Below, piece by piece: positions 29,201 through 42,400 of a stretch of 64,000 bases of DNA (positions are counted from its first letter, which is position 1; every line of letters begins with the position of its first letter). Both the position numbers and the translations under genes were made by a program. The notes under the pieces are model-generated. The model saw only the letters and a list, made by a program, of their open reading frames with translations, was not told where the DNA came from and made no database searches. Source of the DNA: Liolophura sinensis (Eukaryota > Mollusca > Polyplacophora > Chitonida > Chitonidae); NCBI RefSeq assembly GCF_032854445.1, contig NC_088300.1, positions 24,039,608 through 24,103,607 of the forward strand, in the 5' to 3' direction.

Positions 29201-32200
29201 GGGTTTCCAATGAAACTACAACTAGATCACAGGCAGGTTATCACTGTAATTCTGCTTTGGTTACTTCATGTGGCTTAACCAGGATTGCAGAGCTAGTATT
29301 TCGTATGTCTGTCAGGAAGATGAGCACGTACCTGACAAAGGCTGTATTATAGATGACACATGACATGAGATCATGAACAAGGTGTTCATCTCCATACTGA
29401 AGTCTGGTCAGCAAACACAGACCTGCCTCATGATGCACTCTGGTTTCGACGTGGGTCTGAAAGAGATGCATATATTGATAACTGAATACTACATTATTAT
29501 TTTATGTCACAAATTACCACATACAGTATCTTAAAAAAAAACAACAACACGCAGCCCAAAATGATCTGGTTTTAGTATTACATCATGTAAGAGCTAATTG
29601 TATAGAAAGAGCTATACATGTTCTACATCACGTAAGAGCTAATTGTATAGAAAGAGCTATACATGTAAGAGCTAACTGTATAGAAAGAGCTATACATGTA
29701 AGAGCTAATTGTATAGAAAGAGCTATACATGTACTACATCATGTAAGAGCTAACTGTATAGAAAATGCTATACATGTACTACATCATGTAATAGCTAATT
29801 GTATAGAAAATGCTATACATGTACTACATCATGTAATAGCTAATTGCATAGAAAATGTTATACATGTGCTACATCATGTAATAGCTAATTGTATAGAAAG
29901 AGTTATACACGTACTACATCATGTAATAGCTAACTGTATAGAAAATGCTATACATGTACTACATCATGTAATAGCTAATTGTATAGAAAATGCTATACAT
30001 GTACTACATCCTGTAAGAGCTAATTGTATAGAAAGAGCTATACATGTATGTCACATACATGTATCTGCATTTGTAAATATTAAGCGACGAATATTAAGAA
30101 ATGAGTGTTACAAAATACTACTTAAATATGTTGAAACTTTTCCAATAGGATATCATCCTACGTTCCAAACAATCCTGAAAACACCCTTTCAAGCTCAGTA
30201 AAACTCTCAAAATCTCTCAAGGGTGAAATTTTTGGTCATTTGCAGACGGTATGGAAAGGGAGAAAACTCCAATGCTCACCATCAGACATGACAGCTTGAT
30301 GATATAATATTGCAGAAGGTTTTCAAACTTCGTGAAGAAGTTACTATTTAATGGAGAAATCTGTGTTCTTGAGACAATTTTCCTCAGGTATGATGTAAGA
30401 TATGCCTCTCCAATCACAACTGACAGCAACTGTGTGCAAATAAAAAAATGAGATATATTGCAATACCAAAAATTTATCAAATTTTTTTGTGAAAAAAGCT
30501 ACATCAATATATAATACATTATAAGTTTGTCTTTAACTTCTTTCAACATACGATGTAAATGTATGTCTTAGAAAAGTTTCTGTCCTTGTAAAATATTAAT
30601 GAACTAAAAAAAAAAAAATTCATTTACAATCAATGTTATGTCAATTTATATTTGAAGACTTACCGGTTGTATCAGTCCTTTATGGATCTTACAGGACTGT
30701 GTGAGTAAGACTGAGTACACTGGTGATGAATGGAACAGGAGAATGAGGCTGTAGTATGGGTAGAGGGTGACCTTGACCTGAGACGAGGCCAGAGGTCAAC
30801 TCTGGCAGATTGTCTGAGGACTCTCCACAAGTCTGAGTATGTTCTGTCAGGATGTTGGAATGATGGCTGGCATCAATCCAATGAAAATCCCAAAAAAAGT
30901 TTAAATATTTCAAATGATCAAAACAACAAGAGTAACAGAAAAATTTACCAATAATTACTAATTGCAAATGAATATTAGGCATTTCCCCAAATCAGTATTG
31001 AAAGTGCATGTAGATGCACACAGACTGGGCAAACAGATGATTCCATATTCAGTTGTGAATATTTAGATACATGTTTTCGTGCATGATTTTTAGCATATCT
31101 TGTAAACTAGCAAGTGTTGGTACATCTGTCACTAACCTCAGGTAACTTAGAATGGCCTGGAACCCTAAAGATCTCCACATGTTAATTAGAGCAGAGCTCA
31201 ACTGTTCCAGTTCTTCTAACAGCTCCACAGTGTCTGCACCAATCTTGCAAAAAACAAACAGAAGCATTTACAAGGGAACTGCATCCGGGCTGGAAGCTTG
31301 TTTCTTTTTTGGCCAGTGGACCATGAACCGGAAATATTCCTCAAAATTCGTGTTTTCCATATCTGGTTAACAGACGTATACTGTACAATTAACAGCTTCT
31401 AACGATAATTAGATGTACTTATTTATTTACTTGAATACTCAATAGAAAAAAACACACTCAAGAATATATCACTACGTGTATGCTGGGAGGAAACCAGCAT
31501 GAGCTTTCCCAGTGTGAGCCTTCCCATGTACAACCTGAGAGGAAGCCAGCATGAGCTGGACTTGAAGTCATAGCGATCACATTAGTAAGAGGCTCCTGAG
31601 TGACTGTGCTGCAGTAGCACACTAACCACTAGGCCACAGAGGCCCCCTAATGATAATTAGAGCACATCGTAACCATAATAATGTAATTTCATTACAGAGA
31701 GATTAACGTTAATTAAAATGAGTTATTAAATTTGTTAAATTATTAACAAAAACAGTAAAACACTAAATATAATAAACCTACCTGTTTTTCACTGAGGCAG
31801 TAAAAAGTCTTCAAGAAATCTATGAGTGAAGTTGCCAAAGTTAAACTCTGTTTCTGGAATGTACAAAATATATATGCAGACAAACAATAAAACACTACTG
31901 ATGTTTGTAGTAGGGATTACACTTTGTGGATACCCTAATAGCCATAGCATTGTTTACTTAAAACCACTTTCTACCGGACATCTATCTACATGGCTTCAAA
32001 GTACAGTTTTCTTAAGGCCTCAGGGATCAGTCCAGATATTAAGTAGCTTGCAGCAGTCACGTCAACAATGATCCCTGTTTAAGAAGAACACTGACGGGGA
32101 CAGACCAAAGGGGTCTGGCCGCATGGGGGCGGGGTGTGGAGAAGAGACCAAATGGGCAGGGTGTTAGAGCACGGAGGGGGGCGCTAAGCTGGCCCAAAGA

Positions 32201-35200
32201 AGCCATGCAATATCTGTGTACATGTCACCTTGCCCACACTGTAGCAACATGGTTCACCGGGCTCGGAGCACTTTGGGGTGTTCAACAGATGAACAATGAT
32301 GTAATTTTTAACAAAAATTCCAGGGCATAATTTGCTTCATTTGGCATAGAAACATAATCTTTGTTTTAGAGTTCCTTTTCATGTATCCTTTAAAGAAACC
32401 ACTTGTGATTCCGCATATTGCCAATATTTACTGACACTGGGCCAATCAGAACTTGCATGGCTCATCCCTGTACATGAACATTAAACGCTAAACCAGCCAG
32501 AACCAATACAGTCTCCTAATTTTAAAGGATTATGTATGGGGGAGGAATTTAACCCTGGTCTCCATTAAGTTTTGACTCTGAATATGGACATTGTAAGTAT
32601 GGTAACGCTAAGTTTCCTTCAAAGTACACCCATACAACACACGAACACTAAAGAGTACATGTACCTTAATGTTTAAGATCAAGTCAAGTTTTACAGCTTG
32701 GCTATGTTAGTCATATACTGTAATTCTTCAATACTTTCACATATTTACAAGGTGTTCTTATTTACAAGCATATTCTGAAGTCATTATTCAGCGTAGAAAG
32801 GTTTAGATTGATCAAATTATACTTTCTTTGTGTGAAGCTCTGGCCAATCCAATGTAGTTTTGTCTCCAAAATTCAATCATAAGTGAACATAAATCCCTGA
32901 AAGTTGCTCTTGGATATGCATAAAGGTTGAAGAATTAGGGTATACTTCAATTATTTACCTTATTTTGGAAGTTTTCCACAATCTGTGTCTTTTGTTTTTC
33001 CCACAGTGCCCTGACAGGGAGTAGTAGCCCAGCCACATGTGACCAGGAAAGAGGTAAGAGGTCAGCGGGTTGATGTGAGTCTTCATCTGCACATCTGCAG
33101 GCAATGTGACGAGAAAAAAACCATAAAGAAAAAGGAAAAAAACAATGATGGGAGATATTATCAAACCACATCCTGAAGGAAGTCATTTAAATTATTCACA
33201 TGCATGCTATGACAAAGTTAAATACATTAACGATATAGACATGCATACTGGTAAACATGTAGTGTCATCTTTTGTTTGATTTATTTACATCTTTATTTCA
33301 TTGCTGTTTATGCTGTACTCAAGAATATTTCATGAATACAACAGCTGCAAGCATTACACTGTGAGGAAACCTGGCAGAGCCCTGTGGAAACCAATGGTCA
33401 TCCACAGGTCGCTGGCAGACCTTCATGTACGATCAGAGAGGAAGCCAGCATGAGCACAATGACAGGTGAAAGGCTTTGGGTCATTGCGCTGTGCTAGCAC
33501 CCTAACCACTCAGACCTCCCACTGCATGTCATGTATGTGTAAACTGTACACAGAAACATGTTTATTACCTTGTTAGTTGCAAAATAAAATCATTTTTAGC
33601 ATGTTGTGAATTTTTTTTTTATCTATCTACATCTATAAGCCTATTTTTGTATTTCTACAAAACCCAAACAATTCTACCAAGTGGGTTAATTGTTTCCTTC
33701 TGCTAAACTGTGTTAATCTTTCTCCTTCAACTACAGTTCTCTCTCTACTTCTCACCCCTCTGCAGAACTTCTGGACAGGTGATTTATCTCCGAACCTGCT
33801 ACGACAACAACAGCCTGGAGCACATTGATCAGGGCCGTTGTCAAGTTCAGGTCATTAAGAGTATCATCTGAGAGCCTCTGACCTTGGGCTTTTGTCAACC
33901 TCTCCATCAGTGTTGGATAAAGGTCTCTGAGGACAAAACACAACAGATAGCAACTTTACACCTGTACAACTACAACAACAGAACCCAGCTACAATGTCAC
34001 TTTCTTGGCAGCATTCTTTTGTCATTCCTAAATTTCATCCATGACTAACTTGCCCATTTTTCCTGATTCTGAGAGTTCTATTGATTTTAGAAAGGTATTT
34101 TGCATGGAACAGCGATGATATTCTACAGGAAAGTAGTAAGCTTCTGCACCAAAAATAATATTTTGTGACATTTATTTGCCTCTGAAAATGTGAAATTTTA
34201 GGTCATTTTAGGGCAGATGTATGTGTAGAAAACTAGCACATGTACATGTATTTATGTCAAGTGACGTTTTTATTTACACATTTATGAAAAAAATGTATAT
34301 AATCAGTCCAATAGTTAAAGGTTGGACTTTATAGGTTTTTATATTCATTCCTGTATCTGGCTGATGACTTAGCTAGATTCACAATTACTTGCAACTATCA
34401 GATTAGTAGACTGAAGAAGCTGTGTTCTACAGAGACAGAGAAACCACACACTGTCTAGGGAAGTTTTGAGATGGAATTTTTTCTCCCTAATGGTTAAAAA
34501 AGTCCTACTGTGTTGAAAATGCTTGCTGACATTATTTACTGATCACCTGTTTTGCTGTGTTCTGGAAGCACAAATGCTTTCTCCATTATTCATCTATCCT
34601 ACATAAGTTTTTGTAAAACCTTGGTTTTTATTATAGTAAATGTAATCAAAACATTTTGACAGGTCACTTGGTACAGTAGGGCTATATTTACTTCTAACAA
34701 TAAAAGAGTTCTAAATCCAAACTCCTCTACTGCCAAGTGTCTGTCTGTCTTCTATAAGCAGATCAGAGGTGTCTTCCTTAATGAGTAATTAACCTTGAGG
34801 TTAATGAAGTAAAAGTGAGCAGACATGTACATGTATAGCATACACTCACAGATACTGCTGTGTTCCGATACCATACAGTAGACACACTCTCCAGAAGCGA
34901 TAAGCCTCCATCTGTAATGACACTGCCTCTCCCCGGGCTAAATTTATGTCACTGTCAAAAATACAAATATGATTGTCAATTTGGACAAATAATACTTACT
35001 GATAAATGTACTTGTAATTCAAAGTCCTGTACTCCATTTTATAAAGATGTTTTAAAGCATGATGGGACTTTGTATACTTGGGGCATACTGGTAATATGGC
35101 TCAAGTGTTTTCTATCCATTCCATGGAGGAAAAATTTAGATTTTCAAAACATAAAAGTCTACCCAAATTAAATTTGTTGCTTGTCCAGTTAAAAGTTGTT

Positions 35201-36434
35201 TTTATGATACATGTAATGCAAACCTAATATCACATATATCTTACAGCTATGTGCAAATGTATCAAACGATCACAGATAAATTTACCATGTGTTCAATGAA
35301 AGGTAAACCATCAACTGTGACAGAACACTGTGCCTAGAAACCTGAAAGGAAGTTGAAAACATATATAATATTGGATTGTGATTGTTTTCTAACCTCATTT
35401 AAAAGCAAAAAACTTATGGCAAGAGAACTATTTCTTTCCCAAACAGTTGTACAGGGTTAAGGTTTAGTTCCTCTAAACAAGCATATGAAAAGGTGCATGT
35501 ACGAAATCATATCCTTGTCAGCAGGCATTTGGGCCAAATTTTGCTCTACTTTTTATTTTAAGCTTATGTTCTCTTAAACAGTATAGAGAAATGACAGAAA
35601 AGTGACAATAAGAACAAACCAGAATAGCAGCCATGTTTCTTCCAGCTTGAGCTATGGTTCTGAGGAGTCTAACAGCAGCTGGCACAGGGTAACCATAGAG
35701 ACAGGACACAGGCTGAGTGACATCTGGCCAGGAAGAAACAGACATTTTCAATAAGTATCGAAGAAGCAGCTTGGCTAAGTAACGTTTAAAAATGCTTGCC
35801 ATGAAAATTAAAGAACAGTCTTGATATGGTGATTCACTGAAGTTTAATGTAAATACACTTGCTTTTTCAAAACCACAATAATAATAGCAATAATGCATGT
35901 AAGACTGAAAATATTAAAACCCATTAACTTACCAGAAGCAGTCCAACTGGTTGGCAGAAATTCTTTAACAATGGTTTCTATGAGTGATGGGCAGTTCATC
36001 AACTGCAAAAAAAAGTTATGTTTTCACCAAAAACAAAAGTGGAGTGTTTTTCCCTGAAAGCCCTCACACCTGTACATCAAGTTCAAGTTGAACATTTTTT
36101 TTTACAAGATAATTTCTTTCTTCAGATATCCTAGTAATAAAAAGTCTGAACAACTTTGTTTACATAATGCCCTAAATGACCTAAAATTTCGCTCACAACA
36201 GTGCATTTTCAGAGGCAAACAAATGTCACAAAATATTATTTCTGTTATTGAAAACTTACAATTTCCACCAGAATAACATCCCATGTTCAAAACAAACCTC
36301 AAAACACCTTTCCTAATTCTATGCGACTCAGAATCAGGATAAATGAGCAAGTTAGTCATGGATGAAATTTATGGTCGCTTAGGGTATATATAAGTTCATT
36401 TGAGAACTCATGGATTCATTGCAGTTGCATGTAC

Positions 36435-36465
<31 letters not shown>

Positions 36466-39400
36466 TGTACATATGTATGTATGTATGTACATATGTATGT
36501 ATGTACATATGTATGTATGTATGTATGTTTGTTTGTTTGTTTGTATGTATGTATGTATGTATGTATATATGTATGTATATATGTATGTACGTACGTATGT
36601 AAGTATGTATGTATGTATGTATGCAATTTGTAAGTCCTTTACCCAGGTTCGTCCCACTATAATGCTGGCAGCCATCGTACAAGTGAAGTATTCTTGAGTA
36701 TGGCGTAAAACACCAATCAAATAAATACATAAATAAATTTTTCAATAACATGACAACAAAAAGTCATTATGTGTGTGGACATTTCCTGTGTCTTCTTGTG
36801 CCGGGGCGAGTCCATGCTGCCAAAGTGCAGCTGACACTAAAATATCATGCAGAGGGCATGACACCTCACCAAGTCACATTATACTGACACTGGGCCAACC
36901 AGTCATGTTTCCTTGCTATAATCTCTCAATGCTGAATGTCAAGCAAGGCAGCATCATGTACTATTTTCAGTCTTTGATATGACCTGACCTTGTCTACCAG
37001 TTGTACATGTAAATTGAGGATTTCCACTAAAAATGCAAAACTGAATGTTGCAGTATGAAAAAAGATGAAGCTGGCAGTCTGGGTTGTGTGTGCTCCATCA
37101 CCCACCTGGTATGCTGTGGTCTGAGAATGACGTGCAATTCGGGTGAGGATAGCCAGGATGTGGAGGACAGGTGGAGCCTGGGGCCTCAGTACAGTCAGGT
37201 AATGGCGCAGTCGTGGCAGTATAGTCATACGGGATACCAACCCCTGTGACAAAAATCAAAACAGAAACAGATACCTGTGGACAGTGTCAAAAAACTTTGT
37301 AGTGAATTTCAACTGTGAATGCAATATTCTAAAAAATACTTCATTCAAAGTTTCATGAAAACCCCTGCATATAAACTTTCCCTAAGATGGTTTTCTAGTA
37401 GAAACAATAGATGTCAATAAACAATGCAGGTGCTTTTTGATAAAAATTTCCAGAAGGAAAGAAATAGCATAACCTTTGTGATAGCCCATGTAATCAATGC
37501 TTATGTACCCATTTAAAAAGGCATCATGGCTCAGTTGGATAGCACGCTTACGCAGTGTAATGACCCAGGAGCCTCTCACCAATGCGGTCGCTGCAAGTTC
37601 AAGTTCAGCTAATGCTGGCTTCCTCTCCAGCCGTACGTGGGAAGGTCTGACACCAACCTGCGGATGGTCATGGGTTTCCCCTGGGCTCTGCCCGGTTTCC
37701 ACCCACCATAATGCTGGCTGGCCACGTATCAGTGAAATATTCTTGAGTATGGCGTAAAACACCAATCAATCAAGTAAACAAAATAAATAAAAAGTCATCG
37801 ATGTATTTCACATCTTGTAATGACTTTTTTTTCATAAATTTTTTGTAAATTTAATTATATTAATTCCATGCTAAAAAAAAATCTTTACATATAGAATGGC
37901 AGTCAACTTCAAAGGGTGGAGGAATCCAGAGCATAACTCACTGATGAACTCTCCCATGTTTGAGGCATGTCACATGGGTAGCAGGTAAGTGACCTCTGAC
38001 TAATCCTGGATACGACAAACAGGCCCACAAGCATTGACAACATACTGTCACCAACGCCCCCACCAACCATGACAGTGGAGGAATGTAGAAACTCAATATC
38101 TAAAGTTCTCTTTCACAAAGTTTGTAAATCATTTTAATCAACTTATCTTGTACATCACATCATCCTATAGTACTATAAGCTGTTAAAAGCTGTGAGAAAG
38201 AAGAATAGAAAGTGGCCTTAAAGACGAAATTGAATAGTGCATCATGAGTGGACTCAAGCACCTTACAACTGAGACCTATTCCTACTTCCATGTTACCTGA
38301 ATAAGGTCTTTTTTCAACACATCAGCATCCACATCCTCCACCTGCTCTTCCTTCCTCTCACCAGATTGTTCCTGAGCTTCCTGGACTGTTACCCTGGGAC
38401 ACTGAGCCACAAGGGCCACCCCACCCGGCCAATCAAATACCTGGTCTAAAGCCGCCTGATCATACAAAATTATTTATTTAACCATCTGATTAATAAGCAG
38501 GAGTTATGCGCTCCTGATAAAATACATCCTATTTTAAGATGCAGTGTAATAACTCATTTTCAACTCTTAGTTTGGCAAAAACATTTTATCAAGTAAGAAT
38601 AGCCAGACTAATTAACAGATTAAACATTGGGAACTACGAAATCAAAATATACCAATAACCATATAAAAAATTTATTACATCAAATGATGTTTGGTGCAGA
38701 GGGTTACCACCCTATATGATAACCCAGATTCTTATCCTATTGTTCTGATACAAAGTTGATCTCACCTCATCTGCTGTGTTCACAAGGACAGCATGTGACA
38801 CAGCCAGCGCAGCGGTATTGACAGCCTCCACACTGTCATCCAACGACCAGCGCAGCAGAAACATCAGGCCTGCATCGAGCACAATGGGCAAGATGGCAGA
38901 CTGCAGTAAGTGGACAAAACACCCTTCTTTAGCCTGGCAATCAGAAAAAAAGTATTATTAATTATTTATTACCCTAAATGACCACAAATATCATCCATGA
39001 CTAACTTGCCCATTCTGAGATTGATTTTAGGAAGGTGTTTTGAGGTTTGCTTGGAACATGGAATAATATTCTACTGGAAAATTGCATGTTTCAGCACCAA
39101 AATAACATTTTGTGACATTTATTTGCCTCTAAAAATCACCTTTGTAGGTGAAATTTGAGGTCATTTAGGGTATTTGCTTTTTGCTTATTACACAATCATA
39201 CTTACATATACCATCTTAATATTCTAAAGTTGCATGCAAATGGCAGACATTATTTCTATATTTTCATATTGTATATCAGAAAGTTTAAACAGATCCAGAA
39301 CTAAATTGTCCTACCATAACTGATATATGTCCAAAACCATATAAAACAATCTGTACATCTTCCCAGGTTCTTAAGATCTTCATATCAACAACATAAACAA

Positions 39401-42400
39401 ATATAATATATAAATATAATCAACATAAACTTACTGAATACCTGTACCAAAAACTGATCTGACAGAAAACATGATCCATAACACATTCACCTTTATGATG
39501 ATCTTAGCCAGGGTCTGAAGTGCGAGACACCTCTGCTGGACATTAGAGCTCCTGGACAACTGGAATAGTTCTTCCAGGGTGTAACCAGCTCTCTGCAGGA
39601 CAGAAAAAAAATGATTATTTGATTGGCATTTGATGCTGTACTAAAGAATTTATGGCTTGTACCATGGCAATAAGGTTTATGGGCAAGGGGAAAGTGCCAA
39701 GAGTGAACCACCACCCTCTGGCAGGGAGCTGTCAGGCCTCCTGACTTAAAACCACAGCCAAACCATTTATTTATTTATTTGATTGGTAGCTTACTTCGAA
39801 CTCTAGAATATTTGACTTTTATGATGGTGCGCAACATTATATTTGGAGGAAACCTAGCTCAGAGAAGCCCACGACCATCTGCAGGTTGCTGGAAAATTTT
39901 TTCCATGTACTAATGGAAAGAAAGCCAGCATGAGCTGAACTTGAACTCACAGTGACTGATTACTGAGTGGTTCCTGAGTCACTATGCTGTCCTAGCATAC
40001 CAACAACGGCCATGCAAAGCCAAGTGAGTGAGAGCTGGATTTGAGGCAGCCACTTGATTGGTGAGGGGCTGAGGGCCTGAACCAACAAAGTTTCAATTGG
40101 TAGAAGCAGTGAGGTGCCAAGATGACAATACAATTGATAGGTGCATACAGCACAGAACATCTGTGAAAGCAGTTTTTAGCTGACAGCATACATAAATATA
40201 ACAACAACATTAGGGCCATGGCCGAGATGGTTACCTTAAAATATCCTCTCTTTGAAATATGCATGTAGCATTAAGCTTTCATAGTTCACTCATCTCTTGA
40301 AAGACTGGCATTAGTTTCCTATTTGACAATTCTCTACCATCCGTTAACGTGCAAGTGGAAGAGTTTGCATAATGAGAATATTTCAGAAATATTATTTTTT
40401 AGCATGGCAAACTCAACTGCCATATGACTTCACACCACCTTGGGGGCTATTAGGAGTTATAACAATATAATAATCAAAAAGCTACCTCTGGTTCATCTCC
40501 ATGGTGATGTAAACCCAAGGTCACAGGAAGGTCAGAGTCTCCAGGAAGAACGTTACCAAGGAAATCGAAACGCGCTGGCTGTTCTGTCTGGAAATCACAT
40601 AGAAATATAATGACTTTATGCTAATGAATGAATAATTCAATCTTGTGACTGATATATGCCATCAGTTTATAATCTGGAGGTGCTATGTTGAAATGTTTTG
40701 TTCACCATGATTTGTATGCATGTACATACAGATAGAGATTCTGAGACATTCACTGTTTAAAGAAAGCTACTGCATGTGAATGTGTAAATCCACATTTACA
40801 TGTAAGCCATAAAAGAAATTTCATATGTTTGAGAATAAAAAGTTATCCCCTGGAGCTTTCAGGTAAATTTGGAAACTGAGGAGCTGGGGAAACTGGGGAG
40901 CTGGGGGTAACTGGGGAGCTGGGAAAACGGGAGCTGGGAAAACGGGAGCTGGGGAAACTGGGGAGCTGGGAAAACCGGGGAGCTGAGAAAACTGGGGAGC
41001 TGAGGAAACTGGTTAGCTGGGGAAATTGAGGAAACTGGTTAGCTGGGGAAATTGAGGAAACTGGAGAGCTGGGGAAACTGGGGAGCTGAGGAAACTGGGG
41101 AACTTGGGAGCTGGGGAGACTGGGGAGCTGAGGAAACTGGGGTGCTGAAGAAACTGGGGAGCTGACGAAACTGGGGAGCTGGGGACACTGGGGAGTTACG
41201 GAAACTGAGGAGCTGAGGAAACTGGGAAGCTGAGAAAAATGGGGAGCTGGGGAATCTGGGGAGCTGGGGAAACTGGGGTGCTGAGGAAACTGGGGAGCTG
41301 GGGAAGCTGGGGAGCTGAGGAAACTGGGGAGCTGGGGAAACTGGGGAGCTGGGAAAGCTTTGGGAAAATGGGGAATTTGTAAAACTCTTTAACAAAGCGC
41401 TCCAAAGTTGCACTCTGCTGTTCTTCACATATTATGAGATAATTATCAATCCATTTATGCTCATAAAACACAAGCACTGCAGCGTCACAAATAAAAACTG
41501 TGTTAGGACCCTGTTATGTAGCCTATCTGTGAGTTTCCCACTATATTCGCACAATTATTTTAACACCACCACATCAACAACACCTAAATTTAGCTAAACT
41601 CTCTGTTTAATGTGAATCAAACATCGCAAAATTCACAATTCAGTTCTTTAGACAAAGTTTGTCATGAATATTGTTAAACGTGTTGGTCACCTGAGAGTTA
41701 TCTGCCCTTGGAGGAGGTAGGTCCTTCATCCAGGCCAGTTTGTCTGACTCAACCACATCCATATGAACCCAGTCCTTGTCCACCTCTAGGGGCAAATCCT
41801 CTGAATAATCACACATCAATAACATTAAACTATTATTTAATTAATATAAACTTTGCTGTCTTCAGCAGAAAGCGCAAACCATAGGTAACAACAAAGAATT
41901 TTTTTTTATCACGCAAACGTTCACACTGGGGACATTTTGGAATAATTTGTTATAAGTAGATACTACTCAGTCAATAAATCCTAACATAACCAATGCAACA
42001 AGACAAAATCGCTTACCATTTGTCACTTCTGGTTTAAAGGTGTCACCTGCTGCTTTCAAGTCAACACTAGTTTCCATGGCAACTTCTTTTTTAGAAACCA
42101 AGTCAGCACTTGTTTCCACCGTAACTTGTTTTTCGACTTCCAATTGGCTTTGTTCATCACTGACTTCGTCAAGTTTTGCAGCCTTCTTAGACTTTAGAAA
42201 AGCCACCAGCTTGGGGTCTTCAAAGAACACGATAATATGGGTTAACAAAACCTACAACATACTGATATTATCATAATTGTTTCAAAGCAATCTTTCAATA
42301 AAATAAAACAATAAAAATCTAAAGCCAAAGCGATAAAAAACACAATACCTAATGTCTCCAGTAGTTTTTTCTGCTCACTCAGGATGTCCTCTTCAGACAT

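Noticed and set aside
31049-31136. Extension of the RPAP1 exon beyond 31137 (VPTLASLQDMLKIM)
   Set aside because: It resembles vertebrate QPTLGSLWDSL, but the GTTAGT donor at 31136 is better and the later part of the frame soon stops. It remains possible, and is noted in the flagged exon entry.
36400-36751. Long open frames on both strands rich in Met-Tyr-Val-Cys or Tyr-Ile-His-Thr
   Set aside because: They are translations of the GTAT microsatellite, which stays open in several frames by composition.
41039-41477. Pro/Ser/Phe-rich open frames of about 95-130 residues
   Set aside because: They are produced by the 18-bp minisatellite (a multiple of 3) in an RPAP1 intron, with no conserved start or splice support.
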